Source of the DNA: DATARH01 sp036489765
GTDB lineage: Bacteria > Pseudomonadota > Alphaproteobacteria > ATCC43930 > CGMCC-115725
Length of the DNA stretch: 64,000 nt
Direction of reading: 5' to 3'
Assembly: GCA_036489765.1 (NCBI GenBank)
Contig: DASXFE010000059.1
Location: forward strand, 10,356 to 74,355
The translations under genes and the position numbers were made by a program. Under the pieces are notes generated by a model. That model worked only from the letters and a program-made list of their open reading frames with translations, was not told the DNA's origin and did no database searches. This document shows positions 11,125 to 18,980 of the stretch, in pieces (the first letter of the stretch is position 1; the number at the start of each line of letters is the position of its first letter).

Positions 11125-11523
11125 TCACTTCTTCCCCAGCACACCCTCCGCCACCAGCACCTCGTGCGCGGCGCGGAAGGCGTCGAGGCCGGCAGGGATG
11201 CCGCAATAGGCGGTCGCGTGAAGGAGCGCGGCCTTGATCTCGTCGACGGTGACGCCGTTATTGAGCGCGCCCTTGACGTGGAGCTTGATCTCGGGCGCGC
11301 GGTTGAGCGCGGTCAGCATCGCCAGGTTCATCAGGCTGCGCGTCTTCTTATCGAGCGTGCCTTCGCCCCAGGCCCAACCCCAGGCCCACGCGGTCGTCGC
11401 GCGCTGGAACGACATCATGAACTCGTCGGCACGTGACATCGACGCATCGACATAAGCCGGCCCCAGCACCTCGCGCCGGATCGGCATGCCTTTTTGAAAC
11501 AGGGCCTCGTCTTCGCCAGCCAT
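11125..11523 (-). CDS. Carboxymuconolactone decarboxylase family protein (PcaC-like)
   Basis: Small all-alpha cytoplasmic protein, 132 residues, the usual length for this family. It keeps strong PcaC resemblance: GMPIRREVLGPAYVD at the N-terminus, TRSLMNLAMLTALNR, and NNGVTVDEIKAALLHATAYCG with the conserved H and C. PcaC decarboxylates 4-carboxymuconolactone in the beta-ketoadipate route, but no other pca gene is present, so the true substrate may differ. A good RBS (AAAGGTGA) precedes ATG 11523. It is last in a minus-strand series behind an aldehyde dehydrogenase, 145 bp away. Confidence 0.85.
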   Translation of the reverse strand: MAGEDEALFQKGMPIRREVLGPAYVDASMSRADEFMMSFQRATTAWAWGWAWGEGTLDKKTRSLMNLAMLTALNRAPEIKLHVKGALNNGVTVDEIKAALLHATAYCGIPAGLDAFRAAHEVLVAEGVLGKK

Positions 11524-11571
11524 AGGTCACCTTTCGGAAGGAAGAATCGCCGCGCAGCCTACTCCTCTCCC

Positions 11572-11601
11572 GGCATTCCCGCGAAGGCGGCAATCCGGGG
11601 G
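11572..11601. repeat. Half-copy of the CATTCCCGCGAA repeat
   Basis: GGCATTCCCGCGAAGGCGG followed by CAATCCGGGG closely matches the left arm of the element at 7661, without its right arm. It sits in the 145 bp gap between the PcaC-like and aldehyde dehydrogenase genes. Confidence 0.55.
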
Positions 11602-11668
11602 TTTGCGGCTCCGGCACCTGGAAGCGCCGCCCCCATCGATCTAGCCGGGAGCGGCCGCAGCCCTCGGG

Positions 11669-13105
11669 TTACAGCCCCGCCTGCGTCACGAACTTGGTGT
11701 TGAGGTACGACTCGATCGCCTCGGAGCCGCCTTCGGAGCCGTAGCCCGAATCCTTGACGCCGCCGAACGGCACCTCGGGGAGGGCGAGGCCGTGGTGGTT
11801 GATCGAGATCATGCCGGTTTCGACCGCCGCCGCGACCGCCTGGGCCGTCTTCGCCGAGCGGGTGTAGGCGTAGGCGGCGAGGCCGTAGGGCAGGCGGTTC
11901 GCCTCTTCGACGACATCGTCAAAGCCCTTGAACGGCGTGATGATCGCGACCGGCCCGAACGGCTCCTCGCTCATGATCCGCGAATCCATCGGCACGTCGG
12001 TGAGGACTGTCGGCTCGAAGAAATTGCCCTTGTTGCCGATGCGGTTGCCGCCGGTCTTGAGGCTCGCGCCCTTTTGCACGGCGTCGCTGATAAAGCTCTC
12101 CATCGCGGTGATGCGGCGCGGGTTGGCCATCGGACCCATCTGGGTGCCCTTGTCCATGCCGTCGCCGATCCGGGCCGCCTTGACGCCGTCGGTAAACTTG
12201 CCGACGAACTCGTTATAGACGCCTTCCTGCACCAGAAGCCGCGTCGGCGAGACGCAGACCTGGCCGGCGTTGCGGAGCTTGTTGACCGAGAGGAGCTTGG
12301 CGGCGAGGTCGACATCGGCGTCGTCGAAGACGATCGACGGTGCATGCCCGCCGAGCTCCATCGTCACCCGCTTCATATGCGCGCCGGCGATCGCGGCGAG
12401 CTGCTTGCCGACAGCGGTCGAGCCGGTGAACGACATCTTGCGGATGATCGGATGCGGGATCAGGTACTCCGAGATCTCGGAGGGGATGCCGTAGACGAGG
12501 TTGATGACGCCGTTCGGCACGCCGGCATCGGCAAACGCACGGATCAACTCGGCCGGCGCGGCCGGGGTCTCTTCGGGCGCCTTGATGATGATCGAGCAGC
12601 CGGCCGCGAGCGCGCAGCTCAATTTGCGGACGACCTGGTTGATCGGGAAATTCCACGGCGTGAAGGCGGCGACCGGACCGACCGGCTCCTTGACGACGAG
12701 CTGGTAGATACCCTCGGCGCGGGCCGGGATCACGCGGCCATAGGTGCGCCGCGCCTCTTCGGCGAACCAGTCGATGACATCGGCGCCGGCGAGCGTCTCG
12801 CCCTTCGCCTCGGGCAGCGGCTTGCCTTGCTCCTGCGTCAGCAGCGGCGCGATCGCGTCGGCCCGCTCGCGCAGGATGTTGGCGGCCTTGCGCATCACCT
12901 TGGAGCGGTCGAAGGCCGACACTTTGCGCCAGACGCGGAAGCCCTTGTCGGCGGCGTCGAGGGCGCGGTCGAGGTCGCTCTTGTCGGCATGCGCGACGGT
13001 GCCGATTTCGTCGCCGGTCGCCGGGTTGACGACCGGGATCGAGCGGCCGCCGGCGGCCTTGGTCCATTGCCCGTCGATGAACAGCAGCACATCTGGATAC
13101 GACAT
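11669..13105 (-). CDS. NAD(P)-dependent aldehyde dehydrogenase, succinate-semialdehyde type
   Basis: Cytoplasmic aldehyde dehydrogenase, 478 residues, oxidising an aldehyde to its carboxylate with NAD(P)+. Catalytic residues are all present: N152 in TPWNFPIN, K175 (cofactor), E250 in TMELGGHAPSIVF and the nucleophile C284 in GQVCVSPTR. The sequence is closest in feel to GabD-type succinate-semialdehyde dehydrogenases (KLSCALAAGCSIIIKAPEETP). It would complete oxidation of aldehydes made by the neighbouring aldo/keto reductase and flavin enzymes, though the exact substrate is not fixed. RBS GGGAGA precedes ATG 13105. Confidence 0.92.
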   Translation of the reverse strand: MSYPDVLLFIDGQWTKAAGGRSIPVVNPATGDEIGTVAHADKSDLDRALDAADKGFRVWRKVSAFDRSKVMRKAANILRERADAIAPLLTQEQGKPLPEAKGETLAGADVIDWFAEEARRTYGRVIPARAEGIYQLVVKEPVGPVAAFTPWNFPINQVVRKLSCALAAGCSIIIKAPEETPAAPAELIRAFADAGVPNGVINLVYGIPSEISEYLIPHPIIRKMSFTGSTAVGKQLAAIAGAHMKRVTMELGGHAPSIVFDDADVDLAAKLLSVNKLRNAGQVCVSPTRLLVQEGVYNEFVGKFTDGVKAARIGDGMDKGTQMGPMANPRRITAMESFISDAVQKGASLKTGGNRIGNKGNFFEPTVLTDVPMDSRIMSEEPFGPVAIITPFKGFDDVVEEANRLPYGLAAYAYTRSAKTAQAVAAAVETGMISINHHGLALPEVPFGGVKDSGYGSEGGSEAIESYLNTKFVTQAGL

Positions 13106-13128
13106 GTGATTCTCCCGGTTGTTGTCCT

Positions 13129-13213
13129 GTCGTTGCGAGGAGCGCAGCGCCGCGGCAATCCCGATCGGGGGAAATCCTGCGGAGGGGGATTGATGCGCTG
13201 CGTTCGCAACGAC
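13129..13213. repeat. Palindromic repeat, GTCGTTGCGAGGAG type
   Basis: Arms GTCGTTGCGAGGAGCGCAGCG and CGCTGCGTTCGCAACGAC pair across about 45 bp, giving a long hairpin in the 185 bp gap between the molybdoenzyme and aldehyde dehydrogenase genes. It belongs with the copy at 22904. Confidence 0.7.
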
Positions 13214-13290
13214 GCGCTAATTCGAACGTGCTCTAACACGCCGCTCCGGGCGTGCGCAATATACGTCTCGATATAACGAACCGGCAGGTT

Positions 13291-15585
13291 TCAGTCGGCG
13301 GCGTCAGCCAGCACCGGCGGTACGAAGGCCCTGACCGACGGCGGCTCCGCACAGCGCTCGACCTCGACGAGCGCGGTCGCGGAGCTGGGGCCCTGGCCGA
13401 GCCGCGAGGTGCCGTGATCCTGGGTCAGGACGTTGGCGTTGCCATGGGCGCAGGCGTCGCCCTCGGCCGGATCGTACCAGGCGCCACACGATAGCCGCAC
13501 GACTCCCGGCCGCACCGCGTCGGTCAGCATCGCACCTGCGAAGCAGGCGCCGCGGCCATTGAAGACCCGGACGATCTCGCCCTCGGCGATGCCGCGCGCG
13601 GCGGCGTCGGCCGGATTGATCGACAGCGCCTCGTGCCCCGACACCTTGCCGCGAGCGGCGACCGGGCCGGCATCCATCTGGCTGTGCAGTTTGTAGCGCG
13701 GCTGGCTGGAAACCAGGTGCAGCGGGAATTGTTCGGCGGTGTCGGCGCCGAGCCATTCCGACGGCTCGATCCAAACCGGGTGCGGGGGACAATCGTCATA
13801 GCCGAAACCGGCGATGCGGTCGGAATAGAGCTCGATCAGCCCCGACGGGGTCGGCAGTTTGTGCCCGTCGGGGTCGGCACGGAAATCGCCGAGGATCACG
13901 TATTCGTCGCTCTTCGGCGGGATCTCGACCCAGCCTTTTTCCCAGAATGTCTCGAAATCGGGTACGGCGTTGCTCTGCGCGCGTTCGCGGAAGGTCGCGT
14001 AGAGATAGCGGATCCATTCGCCCTCGTCGCGGCCCTCGGCGAAAGTCTCCTCGCAGCCGACGCGGCGGGCGAGCGCGCGGAAGATGTCGAAATCGGGACG
14101 GGCCTCGCCGACCGGGGGGATCGCCCTGTGCATGGCGATGACGAAGCGGTCGCGCGGGGCGCCGCCGAGGTTGTTGCGCTCGAGCGAGCTCGTCGCCGGA
14201 AGGACGATGTCGGCGTGGCGCGCGGTCGCGGTCCACCACGGCTCGTGCACGACGATCGTCTCGGGTTTCTGCCAGGCGCGGCGCAGTCGATTGAGGTCCT
14301 GGTGGTGATGGAACGGGTTGCCGCCTGCCCAGTAGACGAGGCGGATGTCGGGGTAGACCGCATTTTTGCCGTCGTAATCGTAGGGCTTGCCGGGGTTGAG
14401 CAGGCAATCGGCGATGCGGGCGGCGGGGATCGCCATCCGCGCCGGGTTGGGGATCGTCGGCAGGGCCGGGCCGGGAAAGGCGCTGGGCGGCTCGGCCATG
14501 CCGGCCGACGAACCGTAGCCGAAGCCGAACCCGCCCCCGGGCAGGCCGATCTGGCCGAGACACGCGGCGAGAAGGATGAGCGCCCAATAGGCCTGCTCGC
14601 CATGATCGGCCCGCTGCAACGACCACGACGCCGTCAGCATCGTGCGCTGGCGGGCCATGTCGCGCGCGAGGGTGCGGATCGTCTCGGCCTTGATGCCGGT
14701 GATGCGCTCGGCCCAGGCGGCATCTTTGGGCTGGCCGTCGCTCTCGCCGGTCAGGTACGGCAGGACGCGGGTGAAGCCGGTGCAATAACGGGCGAGGAAC
14801 GCCTCGTCGTGCCGCCGCTCGGTAACGACCGTATGGGCGAGGGCGAGCATCATCGCGGCGTCGGTATTGGGGCGGATCGCGATCCATTCCGGCGCCGCCG
14901 ATTCCGGCCCGTCCTCGCGGATCGGGCTGATGTTGACGACGCGCACGCCGGCCTTGGCGAGCGTGACGAAGGCGCCGCTGGTGCCGTGCCAGGCGCACCC
15001 GCCCTTGGCGACCTGCGTGTTCTTCGGGTTGGCCCCGCCGAACATCACGAACAGCCGCGAATGCCGCGCGATCGAGCTCCACGAGGTCAGCGGCCCGGCG
15101 ACTGCCTGCGCCGTGCCGAGGATATGCGGCAGAAAGGTCAGCGCGGTGCCGAAGCTGTAATTGCTGACCTGGTCGACAAACCCGCCGCTGGCACCGAGAA
15201 AACGGCGAAGCTGGGCGCGCGCCTCATGAAAGGTCCCGGCCGATGACCAGCCTTGCGACCCGCCCATGACCGCGCCCGGCCCATGCTCGCGCCGAACCCG
15301 CGACAGCTCGCCGGCGACGAGGTCGAGCGCGCGGTCCCACGACACCGGCACGAACCTGTCGCGCCCGCGGCCGGCGCGATCGCCGCCGGCGCCCGGCTGC
15401 CACCCCTCGCGCACCATCGGAGTCGCGATGCGGGTCGGCGAATAGACGGCGTCGGGGATCGCCTCGATCAGCGGCGACTGATCGGGATCGAGCGGCCAGG
15501 GCGTGGCGCCGACGACGCGCCCGTTTTCGATGACCGCGCTGAACGCGCCAAAATGCGAATGGTGGGAGACGGTGGTGCGATCCAT
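13291..15585 (-). CDS. Molybdopterin-dependent oxidoreductase, BisC/TorZ-like
   Basis: Bis-MGD molybdoenzyme of the DMSO reductase family, 764 residues, the size of biotin sulfoxide reductase BisC. It begins SHHSHFGAFSAVIENGRVV, lacks the N-terminal Cys motif for an Fe-S cluster and lacks a Tat signal, so it should be cytoplasmic. The Mo-ligand region reads GGSQGWSSAGTFHEA with the serine expected for this branch; C-terminal cofactor-binding motifs include SSQPRYKLHSQMD and the GHEALSINPADAAARGI aspartate-decarboxylase-like fold. Likely reduces an S- or N-oxide. ATG 15585 is used; the frame stays open upstream but only over the next gene's antisense. Probably co-transcribed with the reductase 29 bp upstream. 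Confidence 0.9.
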   Translation of the reverse strand: MDRTTVSHHSHFGAFSAVIENGRVVGATPWPLDPDQSPLIEAIPDAVYSPTRIATPMVREGWQPGAGGDRAGRGRDRFVPVSWDRALDLVAGELSRVRREHGPGAVMGGSQGWSSAGTFHEARAQLRRFLGASGGFVDQVSNYSFGTALTFLPHILGTAQAVAGPLTSWSSIARHSRLFVMFGGANPKNTQVAKGGCAWHGTSGAFVTLAKAGVRVVNISPIREDGPESAAPEWIAIRPNTDAAMMLALAHTVVTERRHDEAFLARYCTGFTRVLPYLTGESDGQPKDAAWAERITGIKAETIRTLARDMARQRTMLTASWSLQRADHGEQAYWALILLAACLGQIGLPGGGFGFGYGSSAGMAEPPSAFPGPALPTIPNPARMAIPAARIADCLLNPGKPYDYDGKNAVYPDIRLVYWAGGNPFHHHQDLNRLRRAWQKPETIVVHEPWWTATARHADIVLPATSSLERNNLGGAPRDRFVIAMHRAIPPVGEARPDFDIFRALARRVGCEETFAEGRDEGEWIRYLYATFRERAQSNAVPDFETFWEKGWVEIPPKSDEYVILGDFRADPDGHKLPTPSGLIELYSDRIAGFGYDDCPPHPVWIEPSEWLGADTAEQFPLHLVSSQPRYKLHSQMDAGPVAARGKVSGHEALSINPADAAARGIAEGEIVRVFNGRGACFAGAMLTDAVRPGVVRLSCGAWYDPAEGDACAHGNANVLTQDHGTSRLGQGPSSATALVEVERCAEPPSVRAFVPPVLADAAD

Positions 15586-15614
15586 GCGCACACTATACGC
15601 CTCGCGCCCGCCGG

Positions 15615-16577
15615 TTACACGGATCGATCGACGCGGGCGATCAGCTCCGGCGGCAGCGGTCCGGCCTCGGCGGCGGCGACGCAAGCAGCAAGCTCGGCGC
15701 GGTTCTTGACGCCCAGCACCAACGTGTCGATGTCGAGCGACAGCGCGTACCGGTGCGCGAGCACCGCCGGGTCCGCGCCGAGCCCGGCGGCGAGGCGACG
15801 AAAGCCGGTGGCGCGCTGGTAATCCTTGATTTCGGGGTGGTCGGGCGGCAGCGGGCGGTCGATCGCGGCCGTCAGTGCGCCGGCCTGCGCCGCGCGGATG
15901 CCCATGATCCCGACCCCGTTCGCCCGCGCCGCCGCGATCACCTCGCGCGACTTTGCCGGGCCGTCGAAGAATTTGAGTCCGCCCAGCGAATCGAGCAGGT
16001 TGGCGATGCATTGCACCGCCGCCGGCGCCGGGCGCTCGCCGAGGAGCTTGATGATCGTGTCCGGGTGGCCGATCCCGGTGAGACCCCAGGCGCCGATCAC
16101 GCCCTCGCCGACCAGCCGCTCGAACACCGGGCGGACATGATCGACAAAGGTGCGGTAGAGGGTCATGCGCTGCGCCGCATCCGGGCGGAGGGCAAGAAAG
16201 CTCGCATCGGGCACGACGTTCGAATGCAGCAAGAACAGGTCAAGCCGCGACAGTCTGAGCCGCGTGAGGCTCGCCTCGATCGAACCGCGGAGGATGCCGT
16301 CGATCTCGGCCGCCGGCGCCTCGCCGAGGTTGCATTTGCTGGTGACGCGGATGCCGGCAGGAAGCCGGCCGGAAAAGGCGGCGCCGACGACCTCTTCGGC
16401 CTTGCCGTCGCCGTAACGCGGGGCAAGGTCGAGAAGGGTGATCCCGGCGGCGACTGCGTCGTGCACGGTCGCGACGCACTCGTCGAATGTCGTCGGCCCC
16501 CACAACATGCCGAGTCCGCCGCCGCCCAGGGTCAGGGTCGAGACCGGCCACAACCGGCCGAGGTTGCGCTGGTTCAT
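15615..16577 (-). CDS. Aldo/keto reductase
   Basis: NADPH-dependent carbonyl reductase or dehydrogenase with TIM-barrel fold, 320 residues. Visible are the N-terminal LGGGGLGMLWG, the catalytic-tetrad region FDECVATVHDAVAAGITLLD with APRYGDGKAEEVVG (D and Y), and LDLFLLHSN in which H follows the third strand. It resembles the L-fucose/D-threo-aldose 1-dehydrogenase branch more than classical aldose reductases. RBS GAGGAGG precedes ATG 16577; the upstream luciferase-like gene ends 16 bp away, so they form an operon. Confidence 0.88.
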   Translation of the reverse strand: MNQRNLGRLWPVSTLTLGGGGLGMLWGPTTFDECVATVHDAVAAGITLLDLAPRYGDGKAEEVVGAAFSGRLPAGIRVTSKCNLGEAPAAEIDGILRGSIEASLTRLRLSRLDLFLLHSNVVPDASFLALRPDAAQRMTLYRTFVDHVRPVFERLVGEGVIGAWGLTGIGHPDTIIKLLGERPAPAAVQCIANLLDSLGGLKFFDGPAKSREVIAAARANGVGIMGIRAAQAGALTAAIDRPLPPDHPEIKDYQRATGFRRLAAGLGADPAVLAHRYALSLDIDTLVLGVKNRAELAACVAAAEAGPLPPELIARVDRSV

Positions 16578-16593
16578 CGCGGCCTCCTCTGCG

Positions 16594-17523
16594 TCAGGCG
16601 AAATGCGGCATGATCTCGGCCGCCATCACCTCGTGGGTTTCGCGGTCGTTGCGGTAGTCGCTGTTGATCAGCAGGTCGATACCGGCGTCCTTGTACTGGC
16701 CGATCAGATCGATCGCCTCGGTGACGGTGCCGACAAAGCCGCGGAGCGGGCCGCGCGCGGAGAGCCGCTCCCGCGTGGCGGCGACCGCGGCGCCGGTGCG
16801 GGCGATCAGCCAGCTGTTGTTGTGGGTCACCTCGATCGTCGCCGGATCGCGCCTCGCGGCATCGCAGTGGCGGCGCAGCACGTCGAGCTTGTGCCGCACC
16901 GTCGCGACGTCGCCACCGATGTTGCAGAGGTCGCCCAGCCGCGCGACCGCACGCAGCGTGAGCTGCTCGCCGCCCCCGGCGATCATCACCGGCGGATGCG
17001 GCTTTTGCACCGGCTTCGGTTCGAGGACCGCATCTCTGGCCTGGAAGTAGCGGCCGCCGAAGGTGGTGCGCGGCTGCGACCACATCGCGAGGATCAGGCG
17101 GACCGCCTCTTCCATCTGGCGGATGCGGACGGCCGGGCGCTCCGGAAAGTCCCAGCCGTATTGTCGGTACTCGGTCTCGAAATACCCGGCGCCGATGCCG
17201 AGGGTCAGGCGGCCGCGGCTGATGATGTCGACGCTCGCGGCGATCTTGGCGAGATGCGCCGGATTGCGGTAGCCGACCGAGGTCGCCAGCGTCGCGAGGC
17301 GGATATGGTTTGTCACCACGGCCAGGGCCGAGAGCGCCGTCCAGCCCTCGATAAACGGCTCGTCCGCCTCGCCGACGCCGGGGATCTGGATCAGGTGATC
17401 CATGACCGACAGCCAGTCGAACCCACGGTTTTCGGCCCATAAGGCCTTTTCCTTGAGGCCGTCGAACGCCTCGTCAGGTTTGCCGCTGTAGATCCATGAC
17501 GGGCTGTGGATGCCGAATTTCAT
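16594..17523 (-). CDS. LLM class flavin/F420-dependent oxidoreductase
   Basis: Luciferase-like TIM-barrel oxidoreductase, 309 residues. Signatures: MKFGIHSPSW start, ENRGFDWLSVMDHLIQIPG, TNHIRLATLATSVGYRNPAHLAK, and SRGRLTLGIGAGYFETEY, which is diagnostic for the F420/FMN-binding LLM family. Whether F420 or FMNH2 is used cannot be read here. ATG 17523 is the only start giving the family N-terminus; the frame's upstream extension is antisense to the divergent gene. First gene of the 17523-to-11125 minus-strand series. Confidence 0.9.
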   Translation of the reverse strand: MKFGIHSPSWIYSGKPDEAFDGLKEKALWAENRGFDWLSVMDHLIQIPGVGEADEPFIEGWTALSALAVVTNHIRLATLATSVGYRNPAHLAKIAASVDIISRGRLTLGIGAGYFETEYRQYGWDFPERPAVRIRQMEEAVRLILAMWSQPRTTFGGRYFQARDAVLEPKPVQKPHPPVMIAGGGEQLTLRAVARLGDLCNIGGDVATVRHKLDVLRRHCDAARRDPATIEVTHNNSWLIARTGAAVAATRERLSARGPLRGFVGTVTEAIDLIGQYKDAGIDLLINSDYRNDRETHEVMAAEIMPHFA

Positions 17524-17622
17524 CACTCGTCTCCGTTCCGCATCTTGCCGACATTGCCACCTTTGGTGGACGGCGTGGCCAAATAAGGTTAAGCGGGCTA
17601 CAGCGTTCGTGGGGAGGAATTC

Positions 17623-18495
17623 ATGACCGTTCGATTTTCCTGCCGCTGCCCCAACACCGATTATCTCGGCTTCGAGGCCTCGCCCGAGGCGATCGTCGCC
17701 GCGGCGAAAAAGGCGGAAGAGCTCGGCTACGACGCGATCTTCGCCAACGACCACATCATCGTCGGCAGCGACACGCGCTCGGCGCCGTGGACGAATTGCT
17801 ACGACCCGCTCGTCGCGCTCGCCTACATGGGCGCCGCGACGAGCCGGATCCGGATCGGCGTCTCGGTGCTGATCGTGCCGTACCGCAACCCGATCGCGAC
17901 GGCAAAGGCGCTGGCGACGATCGATCGGATGTCGGGCGGACGCCTCATCGCCGGGGTGGGTGTCGGGTGGAACGAGAGCGAATACGGCGCCCTCGGCGTG
18001 CCGTGGGAACACCGCGGCGCGCGGACCAACGAGTATCTGCGCGTCTGGCAGGCCTGCTGGGGTCCGGACAAGGTGTCGTTCGACGGCAAGTTCGTGCAGT
18101 TCGCGGAGATGTTCGTCAGCCCCAAGCCGCTGCAGCAGCCGCACCCTCCATTCTGGAGCGGCGGCTTCAGCGACGGGGCGATGCGCCGTGCGGCCCGGTT
18201 CTCGGACGTGTGGCAGCCGACCCCGATGAAGGCCGAGGATCTCGTCGAGCGGATGGGCGCCCTGAAGAAGGCGAGCGATGCGATCGGCCGCGCCACGCCG
18301 CCGGAAACCCGCATGAGCTTCCGTGTCGATTTCGGCAAGTCCAGCGCCGCCGATGTCGTCGCCGACCTCACGCGCTATCGCGGGACGGCGCGTCTCGACG
18401 CGTTCCAGGTCAATTTCCACGGCAACCGCGACCTGGCCATGCTGCTCGAATCGATGGAGCGGTTCATGGTCGAGGTGAAGCCGAAGGTCGGCTAA
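17623..18495 (+). CDS. LLM class flavin/F420-dependent oxidoreductase (divergent paralogue)
   Basis: Second luciferase-like oxidoreductase, 290 residues, divergently transcribed 99 bp from the previous one. Motifs: AEELGYDAIFANDHIIVG, TSRIRIGVSVLIVPYRNPI, and SGGRLIAGVGVGWNESEYGALG (NNExW-type loop), followed by HPPFWSGGFSDGAMRRAARFSDVW. A near-ideal RBS GGGGAGGAATTC precedes ATG 17623. The divergent pair shares a control region; both likely act on related substrates, which remain unknown. Confidence 0.9.
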   Translation: MTVRFSCRCPNTDYLGFEASPEAIVAAAKKAEELGYDAIFANDHIIVGSDTRSAPWTNCYDPLVALAYMGAATSRIRIGVSVLIVPYRNPIATAKALATIDRMSGGRLIAGVGVGWNESEYGALGVPWEHRGARTNEYLRVWQACWGPDKVSFDGKFVQFAEMFVSPKPLQQPHPPFWSGGFSDGAMRRAARFSDVWQPTPMKAEDLVERMGALKKASDAIGRATPPETRMSFRVDFGKSSAADVVADLTRYRGTARLDAFQVNFHGNRDLAMLLESMERFMVEVKPKVG

Positions 18496-18527
18496 CCGAA
18501 GTCGTGATCCGCCTTCCGGGATGACGA

Positions 18528-18980
18528 CTAAGTGTGGTGCGCGCCGTGCTCCGGCTTCAGGTCGAGGAGCGGCGTTCCGTCGAGACAGTCGAGGCCGCGC
18601 ACCTTTATCTCCAATCCCTCCACCGAAACCAGCTCGACAATCGACGAGGCGATCGGGTTCGGGCGGAGGGGCGAGCGGAGGGCGAAAGTGCCTTTGACCG
18701 GGCGCTGGAACGGGGCTTGGAGGGCGAGGTCGCGGCGGGCGCGGTTCATCCAGTAGAGGACCTGGACGCGTTTGTGGTCGGCGAGGCCGGTGAGGCCTTC
18801 GCGCCAGCGCTCGTCGATGGTGATCGTGCAGATCGGGCCGTCGGGGCGACCCTGGCGCGGGCAGTCCTCGCGGCGGGTCCACGGCGTGTGGATCGTGCCG
18901 ATGAAATAGAGCCCGGCATCGGTCGCGGCCGGCAGTTCGACCGCAACCTCGCCGGGCCGGATCGGGCTCTCGTCAGCCAA
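18528..18980 (-). CDS. trmO: TrmO/TsaA-like tRNA m6t6A37 methyltransferase family protein
   Basis: SAM-dependent methyltransferase of the TrmO (TsaA, VirR/YaeB) family, 150 residues, which in E. coli N6-methylates t6A37 of threonine tRNA. The family boxes FIGTIHTPW, the ALRSPLRPNPIASSIVEL strand and LDCLDGTPLLDLKPE are intact. It lacks the C-terminal extension of E. coli TrmO, as in many short bacterial and archaeal members. Its start overlaps the end of the aminotransferase gene by 8 bp, an odd partner for a tRNA enzyme; a small-molecule methyltransferase role cannot be excluded. Confidence 0.8.
   Translation of the reverse strand: MADESPIRPGEVAVELPAATDAGLYFIGTIHTPWTRREDCPRQGRPDGPICTITIDERWREGLTGLADHKRVQVLYWMNRARRDLALQAPFQRPVKGTFALRSPLRPNPIASSIVELVSVEGLEIKVRGLDCLDGTPLLDLKPEHGAHHT

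Noticed and set aside
11125..11523. A beta-ketoadipate (pca) operon
   Set aside because: Only the PcaC-like protein is present; no pcaB, pcaD, pcaGH or regulator is nearby, so the pathway was not called.
15586..16011. 142-codon 5' extension of the molybdoenzyme frame
   Set aside because: Overlaps the aldo/keto reductase gene in another frame and lacks domain character; the conserved N-terminus starts at 15585.
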